Assembly: GCF_012349115.1 (NCBI RefSeq)
Contig: NZ_PQIG01000100.1
Location: 186,001 to 250,000 of the forward strand
Length of the DNA stretch: 64,000 nucleotides
DNA from: Rhizobium ruizarguesonis
GTDB taxonomy: Bacteria; Pseudomonadota; Alphaproteobacteria; Rhizobiales; Rhizobiaceae
Direction of reading: 5' to 3'
A program made the position numbers and the translations under genes. Shown piece by piece: positions 17,239 through 26,880 of this stretch. Position 1 is the first letter of the stretch, and each line of letters begins with the position of its first letter. The notes under the pieces were generated by a model. It made no database searches, was not told where the DNA came from, and was given only the letters and a program-made list of their open reading frames with translations.

Positions 17239-17586
17239 ATGAAGCTCGCTCATCTCTTTCTCGCCGCAACCATTTCCGTCGGTGCGGCTTTCGCGTCCGT
17301 CGCACCGGCCACCGCCATGCCGGCCGAGCGGCCGGCGGTGTCGACGCAGGGCGATGTCGTTCAAATCCGTGATGGCTGGCGAGGTGATCGCGACCGCGAC
17401 GACCGTGGCTGGCGAGGTGATCGCGACCGTGACGACCGTGGCTGGCGCGATGGGCGCGACTGGCGCCGCTCCGACTGGCGTGATGATCGCCGTCACTGGC
17501 GGCGGTGGCGCGCCGAGCGTTGGCAGGAACGCCGTGAGTGGCGTGATCGCGATCGCGGCATGCCGTTCTGGCTCTACCGCAGCTGA
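17239..17586 (+). CDS. small secreted Arg/Asp-rich repeat protein
   Basis: 115 residues from ATG 17239, preceded by GAGG and followed by a good signal peptide (MKLAHLFLAATISVGAAF, cleavage near ATAMPA). The mature part is low complexity, rich in Arg, Asp and Trp, with GWRGDRDRDDR repeated exactly twice and then degenerating. The N-terminal style resembles rhizobial BA14K-type small exported proteins, but the C-terminal BA14K signature is missing. Function unknown. Confidence 0.75.
   Translation: MKLAHLFLAATISVGAAFASVAPATAMPAERPAVSTQGDVVQIRDGWRGDRDRDDRGWRGDRDRDDRGWRDGRDWRRSDWRDDRRHWRRWRAERWQERREWRDRDRGMPFWLYRS
17374..17439 (+). repeat. 33-bp tandem repeat within the Arg/Asp-rich protein
   Basis: Two 33-bp units (17374-17406 and 17407-17439) that differ at one base and encode GWRGDRDRDDR each. 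A third degenerate unit follows. Confidence 0.9.
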
Positions 17587-17589
17587 CGA

Positions 17590-17616
17590 TAACGGCCCGG
17601 ATCATCCGGGCCGTTA
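17590..17616. terminator. bidirectional hairpin between convergent small genes
   Basis: TAACGGCCCGGAT (17590-17602) and ATCCGGGCCGTTA (17604-17616) form a perfect 13-bp inverted repeat around one central base. It lies between the stop codons of convergent genes ending at 17586 and 17618. It lacks a long T-run but suits termination from both sides. Confidence 0.75.
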
Positions 17617-17617
17617 C

Positions 17618-17755
17618 TCATTGAGTGACGGGTTCGTTGACGCTCGCCTCGATCCTGTCGCCATTGCCGGCCTGTCCAGCGCCGGAGGGCGACATCATCG
17701 CAATGCTGAGCACGGAGGCGACCATGAAGGCGACGACGGCGATCATTATGCGCAT
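17618..17755 (-). CDS. 45-residue putative exported or membrane peptide
   Basis: An ORF too short for usual gene calling. It starts MRIMIAVVAFMVASVLSIAM, a hydrophobic signal-like helix, and continues with a short polar tail ending NEPVTQ. GAGGA lies 10-11 nt upstream, a little far. It ends just before a shared hairpin terminator, which supports a real transcript. Function unknown. Confidence 0.5.
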   Translation of the reverse strand: MRIMIAVVAFMVASVLSIAMMSPSGAGQAGNGDRIEASVNEPVTQ

Positions 17756-17820
17756 AAGCGTTCAATCCTCGTTCGATTCCGGGATTAACGCATGATCGCC
17801 GTCCGCGTTCCTGCCAGTAA

Positions 17821-17979
17821 TTATTGTACCTGTCCCGGCGTCGCCGGGCCGGGCGCCGTCGGCGACAGAGGATCGGGCTGGTGGATGGGGTGCGACGTGT
17901 CCACCCAGATGATACTGATGATAATCACGACGAAGACCGCGATGAAGAGGATACCGAAAATCAGCGGTCGAATGGCCAT
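17821..17979 (-). CDS. 52-residue single-pass membrane protein
   Basis: Starting at ATG 17979 (AAGGAAC upstream), the product begins MAIRPLIFGILFIAVFVVII, a strong transmembrane helix, then has a Pro-rich tail ending PGPATPGQVQ. An earlier in-frame start at 18021 adds 14 polar residues without a better ribosome-binding site. Function unknown; it is adjacent to another small membrane ORF on the same strand. Confidence 0.6.
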   Translation of the reverse strand: MAIRPLIFGILFIAVFVVIIISIIWVDTSHPIHQPDPLSPTAPGPATPGQVQ

Positions 17980-18107
17980 GATAGGGATCGTTCCTTCTTG
18001 CTTCTGAGCCGGTTGCGGCAACCGATCATTGCTCGATCATAGTGCTCCGGGGCGTCATTCCAAGGCAAAAGTGGATTTTTCTGGCATCGGAGCCGACTGA
18101 CTATGGG

Positions 18108-18800
18108 TTAGCGGCGAACGAGTGAAAGCGGCTTGCCGCCTTCCTCCTTCGATTTGTCGAAATTGCCGTCAGCGCGCATGTCGAAGCCAAGCGACGAACC
18201 GTCAATGCTCATCAGCGTCAGCCCGAAACCCTCAATATGCCAGACGGCGAGCTTCAGACTGGCGACGTTGGCAGCGCAGTCCCCCGAAAGGGACAGCGGC
18301 GCGTTGCCCTCCGCATCGACACGGCCGTTGAGTGTCACGCCGCAAAGCCTTTCGCCGTTCGGTCTTTGCATCGTCCATATCCCGGCAAGGCTGGCAACGC
18401 TCGGCAGGTGATCGACGCCGTCAGGTGCGGCGATCAGCAACAACGGCGCACCATCCTCCGTCTTCATCGGCGAACCTTCGTTCTCGACGAAGCGAGCGAG
18501 CACCTTGCGCGTCGCATCGATCAGGATGACGCCGCCATTGCCGTCGAAATTCCAGGAATAGGCTTCGGCGAGTGCCGGCAGCGGCTTGATGCAGGAGGCC
18601 TGACCGGAGACCGAATAGCCGCCGATCGCTTCGCCGGTTTCCAGCGTCAACCGGCATCCGCTCGCACCGTCCTCCGGGGCAACGAGATAGGTTCCGGCCT
18701 GCGCTTTGAGAATATCGGGGTCGATACCCTGTCCATATGCCAGTCCACAGGCAAGCAGCACCGCTGCCGGAGCCATCAGTCTAGGGATGAAACGGACCAT
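18108..18800 (-). CDS. AprI/Inh-family metalloprotease-inhibitor-like periplasmic protein
   Basis: A 230-residue exported protein with signal peptide (MVRFIPRLMAPAAVLLACG then AYGQ). Two halves share the Inh pattern: a Gly-Cys element (SGCRLTLETG, ERLCGVTLNG), a second Cys about 25 residues on (QASCIKP, SGDCAAN), then a Trp-containing strand and a late Gly-x-Leu turn. This suggests two tandem Inh domains, each with one disulfide. Family members inhibit secreted serralysin-type proteases; whether that holds here is inference. It lies 27 bp downstream of rlmB on the same strand. Confidence 0.7.
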   Translation of the reverse strand: MVRFIPRLMAPAAVLLACGLAYGQGIDPDILKAQAGTYLVAPEDGASGCRLTLETGEAIGGYSVSGQASCIKPLPALAEAYSWNFDGNGGVILIDATRKVLARFVENEGSPMKTEDGAPLLLIAAPDGVDHLPSVASLAGIWTMQRPNGERLCGVTLNGRVDAEGNAPLSLSGDCAANVASLKLAVWHIEGFGLTLMSIDGSSLGFDMRADGNFDKSKEEGGKPLSLVRR

Positions 18801-18826
18801 GACAATTACCCTTTGCCGCAGCCAGC

Positions 18827-19717
18827 CTATACCTTCAAGTGGAGCCGCGCCGCATAAAGCGCGATCGCCGCCGCATTCGAGACGTTGAGCGATTTGATCG
18901 CGCCTGGCATGTCGAGACGGGCAAGTGCGTTGACGGTTTCCCGCGTCTTTTGCCGAAGCCCCTTGCCCTCGGAGCCGAGCACCAGCGCCACTTTCTCGCC
19001 GGAGAAGGTGCCTTCGAGCGGCGCTGGCCCTTCCGAATCGAGGCCGATGGTGGAGAAACCGAGCTTGTGTAATTCGCCGAGCGCATCGGCGAGATTGGTA
19101 ACTTGTATATAAGGTATCAGTTCCAGCGCGCCCGAGGCGGACTTGGCGAGCACGCCCGATTCGGTCGGGCTGTGTCGCTGCGTGGCAATGACCGCACCCG
19201 CGTTGAAGGCGACCGCCGAGCGCATGATCGCGCCGACATTGTGCGGATCGGTCACCTGGTCGAGGACGAGCAGGAGAGGGCTGTCCTTCAGCGCTTCGAG
19301 CCGGCGTACCGGAAGTGGCCGTGTTTCCAACATCACGCCCTGATGGATCGCCTCCGGGCCGAGCACCTTGTCGATCTCCTGCGGCGAAACGATCTCGAAG
19401 GGAATGCCGAGCGCCTCGACGTCGACTTCGAGCCGCGCGAGCGCGTTCTGCGTTACGAACAGCTTGATCTTCTTGCGCTCGGGATTGTCGAGCGCCGCGC
19501 GCACCGTATGCAGGCCATAGAGATGCACCTGGTCGGGCGCAAGCGCCGGCGGCTTCCAGTCCTCACCGCCGCGCTTTCGCTTCTGCGGTTGAGGTGTCGG
19601 AATCTCCCCGCGTTCGCGCTTGGCGTCGCGGTGGGCGCGCCGCAGAGTGGCGTAATGCGTATCCTTGGCGGATGGGTCTGTAGCGGTCTTGCCGCCGGAT
19701 TTGTCGTCTTTGCTCAT
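18827..19717 (-). CDS. rlmB: 23S rRNA (guanosine-2'-O-)-methyltransferase, TrmH/SpoU family
   Basis: A 296-residue SPOUT methyltransferase. A basic N-terminal extension of about 60 residues precedes the substrate-binding domain (VHLYGLHTVRAAL), then come the three SpoU motifs: LDQVTDPHNVGAIMRSA, VLGSEGKGLR and LNVSNAAAIALYAARL, which build the trefoil-knot SAM site. By similarity it modifies a 23S rRNA guanosine; TrmH-family specificity is hard to read from sequence alone. It is divergent from the tRNA-Tyr/tRNA-Gly/tuf unit. Confidence 0.92.
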   Translation of the reverse strand: MSKDDKSGGKTATDPSAKDTHYATLRRAHRDAKRERGEIPTPQPQKRKRGGEDWKPPALAPDQVHLYGLHTVRAALDNPERKKIKLFVTQNALARLEVDVEALGIPFEIVSPQEIDKVLGPEAIHQGVMLETRPLPVRRLEALKDSPLLLVLDQVTDPHNVGAIMRSAVAFNAGAVIATQRHSPTESGVLAKSASGALELIPYIQVTNLADALGELHKLGFSTIGLDSEGPAPLEGTFSGEKVALVLGSEGKGLRQKTRETVNALARLDMPGAIKSLNVSNAAAIALYAARLHLKV

Positions 19718-19819
19718 GCAGCTTTATAGCCATGGCGCTCGCTGCCGCATAGGCTTTCTTTCATATGCCGGCTTTCGGTGGTGAATGAAATTTTTCGTGT
19801 TTTTTCCGTTGTCATCGTG

Positions 19820-19848
19820 TTGACAGACTGGAATGCTCCGGTCATATA
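19820..19848 (+). promoter_or_regulatory. sigma-70-type promoter for tRNA-Tyr/tRNA-Gly (and possibly tuf)
   Basis: TTGACA (19820-19825), a 17-bp spacer, CATATA (19843-19848). Near-consensus, about 72 bp before tRNA-Tyr. Confidence 0.8.
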
Positions 19849-19920
19849 CGCGGCGCAGACGACGGGCCGCAACGCTTCGAAGTCTGACGAACTTGGTCTT
19901 GCGATCCGGACGAAAAAACT

Positions 19921-20005
19921 GGAGAGATGCCCGAGTGGTTAAAGGGGACGGACTGTAAATCCGTTGGCTCAGCCTACGTTGGTTCAAATCCAACTCTCTC
20001 CACCA
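19921..20005 (+). tRNA. tRNA-Tyr (anticodon GTA)
   Basis: An 85-nt class II tRNA with a long variable arm. Acceptor GGAGAGA pairs with TCTCTCC, the anticodon loop carries GTA (GACTGTAAATC), the T arm is TTGGTTCAAATCCAA, and CCA is encoded at 20003-20005. Confidence 0.97.
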
Positions 20006-20030
20006 TTCGTCATCGGATCGGACCACCCGC

Positions 20031-20104
20031 GCGGGTATAGCTCAATGGTAGAGCAGCAGCCTTCCAAGCTGAATACGCGGGTTCGATTCCCGCTACCCGC
20101 TCCA
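20031..20104 (+). tRNA. tRNA-Gly (anticodon TCC)
   Basis: A 74-nt cloverleaf. Acceptor GCGGGTA pairs with TACCCGC, anticodon TCC in CCTTCCAAG, T arm CGGGTTCGATTCCCG, encoded CCA at 20102-20104. Only 25 bp after tRNA-Tyr, so they are co-transcribed. Confidence 0.97.
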
Positions 20105-20451
20105 GTTTCCGCTACGCCACTTCATACGACCGCTGCAGCGATCGTCCCGAGATGTCTCCGGCGCTGGCGGAGAAGCTGACGATTGCGGTTATCGGCTGGC
20201 AGGGAAGGGCGCTCGACGCCGAACGTCTATGGCGCGTCTCAGGCGGTCGATGCGATTTTCTCTAAGATTTCAGCGATTTTCGAGGGGGCTTTGGCGAATC
20301 GCCTTGCAGGCGGCGAATTGTCTCCCATATGCGCTGTCAGGCCAAGTTTGGCGTCTGCAATTAAGTCTTGCGCAATGTCGCCGAAAGCCTTAAACGGCGG
20401 CACTAAACCGGTTCGCCGGGGCCACCATTTTCGTTCACAGGAAGCATTCAA
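20105..20451 (+). other. leader between tRNA-Gly and tuf copy 1
   Basis: 347 bp without a credible gene. GGTTCGCCGGGGCCACCA at 20410-20427 looks like the 3' arm of a tRNA with CCA, but no matching 5' half is visible. The remainder is likely untranslated leader; ACAGGAA lies just before the tuf ATG. Confidence 0.5.
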
Positions 20452-21627
<1,176 letters not shown>

Positions 21628-21653
21628 CTTTCGAGTTATCCGCAATTATGAAG

Positions 21654-21680
21654 ACCCCGCTGGAAACAGCGGGGTTTTTC
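21654..21680 (+). terminator. rho-independent terminator of tuf copy 1
   Basis: ACCCCGCTG (21654-21662), loop GAAA, CAGCGGGGT (21667-21675), followed by TTTTC. Confidence 0.93.
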
Positions 21681-21829
21681 ATTTTGATGGCTTCCTGTAG
21701 GTTTAACAGGTGTTGTAAAAATATCGTTAAATTGGCCTGTCACAGTATTTTGTTCATCTCACGTTCAGAAACCGGTTTGTGATTGGGCCATTGTAGTCCA
21801 GACTCCTTCTTGCAAAGAGGAGAGCCCGG

Positions 21830-21964
21830 ATGATTCCAAAGGCCACATTCGCTGCGACGATATTCGCGATGTATGTTTTCACGATGTTTTTCATCGCTGC
21901 AATTCCGCAAGAAGTTGTTCAGTCTGCCGGAGTGCAGATTGGCGAGGTAAGTGTCGTCAAGTGA
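21830..21964 (+). CDS. 44-residue putative membrane peptide
   Basis: ATG 21830 follows a good AGAGGAGAG. The product starts MIPKATFAATIFAMYVFTMF, a single hydrophobic helix, and has a short C-terminal tail ending GEVSVVK. A small hairpin (CATCGCAG, loop GGTT, CTGCGATG at 21979-21998) follows 15 bp later. Function unknown. It is the only gene candidate in the tuf-epimerase gap. Confidence 0.55.
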   Translation: MIPKATFAATIFAMYVFTMFFIAAIPQEVVQSAGVQIGEVSVVK

Positions 21965-22135
21965 CGACCTTTGCCGAGCATCGCAGGGTTCTGCGATGAT
22001 CGGAAATGATCGGCCAGGTGCTCCCGGATAGGATGCTCCTGGCGACGCGGGGGTGAACCCTTGCATGACGCTCGCTTGCTCTTCGCGCGGAAGCGTCTAT
22101 CTATGCCTCCGATTTCATGACGCGGAGGATATTCC

Positions 22136-23029
22136 ATGAAGAGACGTATTCTGTTCACGGGCGGTTCGGGCAAGGCAGGCCGCCATGCTGTGCCGTGGCT
22201 CGTCAGTGCCGGCTACGAGGTTCACAACCTCGATCTCGTTCCGCTGGATAGCCCCGGCGTCACCAATCTCATCGCCGACATCACCGATAGCGGTCAGGTG
22301 TTCAACGCGCTTTCGATGCATCGCGATTTTCCCGATCTCGATGCGGGCAGGGGCGTGCAGCCCTTCGACGCCGTCGTGCATTTCGCCGCCATCCCGCGCA
22401 TCCTGATCAAGCCCGATAACGAAACCTTCCGCATCAACACGATGGGCACCTATAATGTCATCGAGGCGGCGGTGAAGCTCGGCATCAGGAAGATTATCGT
22501 CGCATCGAGCGAGACGACTTATGGAGTCTGCTTTGCCGAAGGCCATCGCGATTTCCACCAGTTCCCGCTGGAGGAGGATTACGACGTCAATCCGATGGAT
22601 TCCTACGGCCTTTCGAAGGTGGTCAACGAAAAGACGGCGCGCGCCTTTGCCGAACGTTCGGGCTTCGACATCTATGCGCTGCGCATCGGCAACGTCATCG
22701 AGCCTGACGAATACGAGAAGTTCCCGACCTATTTCGCCCATCCCGAGATGCGCAAGCGCATCGCCTGGAGCTATATCGACGCCCGCGACCTCGGGCAGAT
22801 CTGCCACCTCTGCATCGAGAAGGACGGTCTCGGCTACCAGGTCTTCAATGCCGCCAACGACACCGTCTCGGCCAAAACGCCATCGATGGAGCTTGCGAGG
22901 CGATTCTTTCCGAACGTGCCCTTCACCCGCGAGATCGGCGAATATGAGGGCCTGCTCTCCAACCGCAAGATCCGCGAGGTGCTGGGCTTTAAGGAGGAGC
23001 ACGATTGGCGCAAGTACGTGAAGGCCTGA
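22136..23029 (+). CDS. NAD-dependent epimerase/dehydratase (extended SDR)
   Basis: A 297-residue extended SDR. FTGGSGKAG at the N-terminus binds NAD(P), HFAAIPR is the third-strand motif, Ser in VASSETTYG and Tyr/Lys in YGLSK form the catalytic set, and IDARDLGQ is typical of nucleotide-sugar epimerases. GGAGG lies about 6 nt upstream of the ATG. The substrate cannot be assigned. It breaks the usual tuf-tRNA-Trp-secE adjacency and looks like an insertion in an ancient cluster. Confidence 0.88.
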   Translation: MKRRILFTGGSGKAGRHAVPWLVSAGYEVHNLDLVPLDSPGVTNLIADITDSGQVFNALSMHRDFPDLDAGRGVQPFDAVVHFAAIPRILIKPDNETFRINTMGTYNVIEAAVKLGIRKIIVASSETTYGVCFAEGHRDFHQFPLEEDYDVNPMDSYGLSKVVNEKTARAFAERSGFDIYALRIGNVIEPDEYEKFPTYFAHPEMRKRIAWSYIDARDLGQICHLCIEKDGLGYQVFNAANDTVSAKTPSMELARRFFPNVPFTREIGEYEGLLSNRKIREVLGFKEEHDWRKYVKA

Positions 23030-23202
23030 ACGGATCGTGGTTATGCGATTGAATTGAAAGGCCGATCGTTCGCATATCAGGAGAATGGCTTTGAAAATCG
23101 AAAATCGTGCTTGCCAATCCCGTGTCGTCGTCTTAAAGGGAGCGCCATGCTTTTCAGCAGCGATTTGCGGGCCTTGGCTCAGGCGCTGAATGATCGGTAT
23201 GA

Positions 23203-23278
<76 letters not shown>

Positions 23279-23473
23279 TTTTCCTGGATGCGGGACAGCG
23301 CGCACAAGCTCGCGGCATTTCCGGCCGGGGATTGATTGGTGGTAAGTAATTTCGTTAAACTTCGGTTTCCCTCTTGTGTATTCGGAAATCGGTGTTTATT
23401 TAGGGTTCAACAGACACGCGGTGCGTGGGGCTGATAGTTTCAGCTTTACGCGCCGTAATTGCGTGGGCAGTCG

Positions 23474-23674
23474 ATGGCATCCAAATCCAATCCGTTTGCG
23501 TTTCTGCAGCAGGTTCGCTCCGAGACGTCCAAAGTTACATGGCCGTCGCGCCGCGAGACCATGATCTCGACGGTCATGGTGCTGGTGATGGTGGTTTTCG
23601 CCGCGCTGTTTTTCTTTGCCGCTGACCAGCTGATCGGCTGGGCTCTGAGCTTCGTGCTGAATACCGGCAACTGA
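23474..23674 (+). CDS. secE: preprotein translocase subunit SecE
   Basis: A 66-residue single-pass subunit of the SecYEG channel. The amphipathic FLQQVRSETSKVTWPSR precedes one membrane helix (TVMVLVMVVFAALFFFA). ATG 23474 gives the family N-terminus; a start 15 bp earlier is less likely, and neither has a strong ribosome-binding site. nusG starts 18 bp after the stop. Confidence 0.95.
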   Translation: MASKSNPFAFLQQVRSETSKVTWPSRRETMISTVMVLVMVVFAALFFFAADQLIGWALSFVLNTGN

Positions 23675-23691
23675 TACGGGTGGAGATAAAA

Positions 23692-24222
23692 ATGGCGGCA
23701 CGTTGGTACATCGTCCACGCGTATTCCAATTTTGAAAAGAAGGTGGCTGAAGACATCGAGAACAAGGCTCGCCAGAAGGGGCTTGAGCACCTGTTCGAGA
23801 AGATCCTCGTGCCGACTGAAAAGGTGGTGGAAGTGCGTCGCGGCCGCAAGGTCGATTCCGAGCGCAAGTTTTTCCCGGGCTATGTCATGGTTCGTGCCAA
23901 TCTGACGGACGAAGCCTATCACCTGATCAAGAATACGCCGAAGGTCACAGGTTTCCTCGGCTCCGACAATAAGCCCGTTCCGATTCCGGATTATGAAGCC
24001 GAGCGCATTCTCGGCCAGGTCCAGGAAGGTGTCGAGCGGCCGAAGGCCTCCATTACCTTCGAGATCGGCGAGCAGGTCCGTGTTTCCGACGGCCCGTTCG
24101 CTTCGTTCAACGGCACGGTTCAGGATGTGGACGAAGAACGTTCGCGCCTGAAGGTGGAAGTGTCGATCTTCGGCCGCGCAACGCCGGTCGAGCTGGAATA
24201 CGCTCAGGTCGAGAAGGTCTGA
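23692..24222 (+). CDS. nusG: transcription termination/antitermination factor NusG
   Basis: A 176-residue factor with an N-terminal NGN domain (RWYIVHAYSNFEKKVAEDI) that binds the polymerase clamp and a C-terminal KOW domain (VRVSDGPFASFNGTVQDVD) that contacts Rho or S10. ATG 23692 with GGTGGAG upstream is preferred to an in-frame GTG 12 bp before. Partner of secE and the L11 operon as in most bacteria. Confidence 0.97.
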   Translation: MAARWYIVHAYSNFEKKVAEDIENKARQKGLEHLFEKILVPTEKVVEVRRGRKVDSERKFFPGYVMVRANLTDEAYHLIKNTPKVTGFLGSDNKPVPIPDYEAERILGQVQEGVERPKASITFEIGEQVRVSDGPFASFNGTVQDVDEERSRLKVEVSIFGRATPVELEYAQVEKV

Positions 24223-24398
24223 TTGGAGAAACTGGAGGCTGGCCCTTGTGGCCTGTTTCCTGCGGACCTTGTCCGCACCCGCGTGGAAGGTGAGGGGTCT
24301 TAGCCGGACCTTAAGGATCCGCACCACGCAACCGCAGCCGCCGGAGAGATCCGGCATCACGGGCCGGGCAACCGGCCGTTCATGAAAGGCAGAGAGAT

Positions 24399-24830
24399 AT
24401 GGCTAAGAAAGTTGCAGGCCAGCTCAAGCTTCAGGTCAAGGCAGGATCGGCAAACCCGTCCCCGCCGATTGGTCCGGCGCTTGGTCAGCGTGGCATTAAC
24501 ATCATGGAATTCTGCAAGGCGTTCAATGCCGCCACGCAGGAAATGGAAAAGGGCATGCCGATCCCGGTCGTCATCACCTATTACCAGGACAAGTCCTTCA
24601 CCTTCGCGATGAAGCAGCCGCCGGTCAGCTACTGGCTGAAGAAGGAAGCGAAGATCACATCCGGTTCCAAGACGCCCGGCAAGGGCGCTAAGGCCGGCTC
24701 CCTCACCAAGGCTCAGATCAAGTCGATCGCCGAAGCCAAGATGAAGGATCTGAACGCAGCGGATATCGAAGGTGCAATGGCGATGATCGAGGGCTCCGCC
24801 CGCGCCATGGGCCTGGAAGTGGTGGGTTAA
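24399..24830 (+). CDS. rplK: 50S ribosomal protein L11
   Basis: A 143-residue protein of the GTPase-associated centre. N-terminal KLQVKAGSANPSPPIGPALG contains the Pro-rich linker and sites methylated by PrmA in relatives. The C-terminal half binds 23S rRNA. A 176-bp leader with a GGCCGG hairpin separates it from nusG, and rplA follows 4 bp later. Confidence 0.98.
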   Translation: MAKKVAGQLKLQVKAGSANPSPPIGPALGQRGINIMEFCKAFNAATQEMEKGMPIPVVITYYQDKSFTFAMKQPPVSYWLKKEAKITSGSKTPGKGAKAGSLTKAQIKSIAEAKMKDLNAADIEGAMAMIEGSARAMGLEVVG

Positions 24831-24834
24831 GATC

Positions 24835-25536
24835 ATGGCTGGTAAGCGCACGCAGAAGATCAACGAAGGTGTTGATCCCACCAAGCTCTACGCTCTGACC
24901 CTGGCCATCGGCATGGTCAAGGAACGGGCTGTCGCCAAGTTCGACGAAACCATCGAAGTCTCGATGAACCTCGGCGTCGACCCGCGCCATGCGGACCAGA
25001 TGGTCCGCGGCGTCGTCAACCTGCCGAACGGCACGGGCCGTACGGTTCGCGTTGCCGTCTTCGCTCGTGGCGCCAAGGCTGACGAAGCCAAGGCCGCTGG
25101 TGCCGATATCGTCGGTGCCGAAGAGCTCGTCGAAATCGTCCAGGGCGGCAAGATCGAATTCGATCGCTGCATTGCCACCCCCGACATGATGCCGCTCGTC
25201 GGCCGTCTCGGTAAGGTTCTCGGCCCCCGCGGCATGATGCCGAACCCGAAGGTCGGCACCGTTACGATGGATGTCGCTGGAGCTGTCAAGGCTTCCAAGG
25301 GTGGCGCTGTCGAGTTCCGCGTCGAGAAGGCTGGCATTGTTCATGCCGGTATTGGCAAGGCCTCTTTCGAAGCCAAGGCCCTGGAAGAAAACATCCGCGC
25401 CTTTGCTGACGCCGTCATCAAGGCGAAGCCGGCTGGCGCCAAGGGTAACTACGTCAAGCGCGTAGCGATTTCCTCGACCATGGGTCCGGGCGTCAAGATC
25501 GAGCCCGGCTCGGTCACCGGAGCGCCGACCGCATAA
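24835..25536 (+). CDS. rplA: 50S ribosomal protein L1
   Basis: A 233-residue protein of the L1 stalk that helps deacylated tRNA leave. The signature region GRLGKVLGPRGMMPNPKVGT is intact. In relatives L1 represses the L11-L1 operon by binding the leader. It is translationally coupled to rplK. Confidence 0.98.
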   Translation: MAGKRTQKINEGVDPTKLYALTLAIGMVKERAVAKFDETIEVSMNLGVDPRHADQMVRGVVNLPNGTGRTVRVAVFARGAKADEAKAAGADIVGAEELVEIVQGGKIEFDRCIATPDMMPLVGRLGKVLGPRGMMPNPKVGTVTMDVAGAVKASKGGAVEFRVEKAGIVHAGIGKASFEAKALEENIRAFADAVIKAKPAGAKGNYVKRVAISSTMGPGVKIEPGSVTGAPTA

Positions 25537-25863
25537 GTTTATGCCGGGCTTTAAGTCCGGTGACTGAATTTCCGGCCTCGCAGGGGCCGGAATATTCCGG
25601 AGAAATCCGGAATCCTGTCCGAGATTGCAGGTGGTTTTCCCTTAATCACTGTGCCTGCATGAGACGGGTAAGACCCGAATTGCATGAAGTTCGCTTCTAG
25701 GAACTCGGTTCGAGCCTTGGATGCCTTGTGCCTCTTTAGCCTTGATTGGCGCGAGAGCGCGGGGGGACAGGATCCTCAAGCGTCGCTTGGGATCTCGCAT
25801 GATCCCAGGAGGCAAAAGGCAACCGGCGGGCCCATTTTCGGTCCCGCCAACTGGAGATAGGCA
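25537..25863 (+). promoter_or_regulatory. rplA-rplJ spacer: tandem hairpins and probable L10 leader
   Basis: Two perfect stem-loops follow rplA: TTCCGGCC (25570-25577) with GGCCGGAA (25585-25592), and ATTCCGG (25594-25600) with CCGGAAT (25607-25613). Downstream, about 25700-25860 has several GC-rich pairings up to the GTG of rplJ. L10-L7/L12 binding to such leaders is the established control. The exact fold is not derived here. Confidence 0.6.
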
Positions 25864-26382
25864 GTGGAAAGAGCGGAAAAACGCGAATTCGTCACGGAAC
25901 TGAACGAAGTCTTCAAGGCTTCGGGCTCAGTTGTCGTGGCCCACTATGCTGGTGCCACAGTCGCGCAGATGAACGATTTTCGTTCGAAGATGCGCGCAGC
26001 TGGCGGCACCGTCAAAGTCGCGAAGAACCGCCTGGCCAAGATTGCCCTTCAGGGTACGGAAGCGGAAGGGATGTCCAATCTCTTCAAGGGTCAGACGCTG
26101 ATTGCATACAGCACCGATCCGATAACCGCTCCGAAGGTCGTCATGGATTTCGCCAAGACCAATGACAAGATCATTGTTCTGGGCGGCGCCATGGGAACAA
26201 CCACGCTCAACGCCGATGCAGTCAAGTCGCTTGCGACCCTGCCTTCGCTCGATGAGTTGCGTGCGAAGCTGCTGGGCATGATCCAGACACCGGCTACCCG
26301 CATCGCTGGGGTTGTTGCAGCACCGGCAAGCCAGCTTGCCCGCGTGTTTGCGGCCTACGCCAAGAAGGACGAAGCCGCGTAA
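25864..26382 (+). CDS. rplJ: 50S ribosomal protein L10
   Basis: A 172-residue base of the L7/L12 stalk. It starts at GTG 25864 (CTGGAGA upstream), giving the family N-terminus VERAEKREFVTELNEVF. The C-terminal helix binds L7/L12 dimers. It is expected to repress its own mRNA through the leader upstream. Confidence 0.97.
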   Translation: MERAEKREFVTELNEVFKASGSVVVAHYAGATVAQMNDFRSKMRAAGGTVKVAKNRLAKIALQGTEAEGMSNLFKGQTLIAYSTDPITAPKVVMDFAKTNDKIIVLGGAMGTTTLNADAVKSLATLPSLDELRAKLLGMIQTPATRIAGVVAAPASQLARVFAAYAKKDEAA

Positions 26383-26440
26383 GGCGGTTTTTCGCTGTTT
26401 ATAATCAAACGGTTCGAACCGAACAAAAGGAACTAGTAAA

Positions 26441-26818
<378 letters not shown>

Positions 26819-26833
26819 TCCTAAACTGCTTTT

Positions 26834-26873
26834 GGGAGGCAGTATTTCTACTGCCTCCCATTTGCCGTTTTTC
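26834..26873 (+). terminator. attenuator-like hairpin between rplL and rpoB
   Basis: GGGAGGCAGTA (26834-26844), loop TTTC, TACTGCCTCCC (26849-26859), then ATTTGCCGTTTTT. It has a perfect 11-bp stem with a delayed T-run. A partial terminator here would give more stalk protein than polymerase, as known in E. coli. Confidence 0.8.
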
Positions 26874-26880
26874 TGAACGA

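Noticed and set aside
19724..20026. 100-codon minus-strand open frame across tRNA-Tyr
   Set aside because: It overlaps a certain tRNA and lacks a ribosome-binding site.
23085..23189. 34-residue ORF before tRNA-Trp
   Set aside because: AGGAGA is too close to the ATG, the composition is not protein-like, and tRNA-Trp starts 13 bp later.
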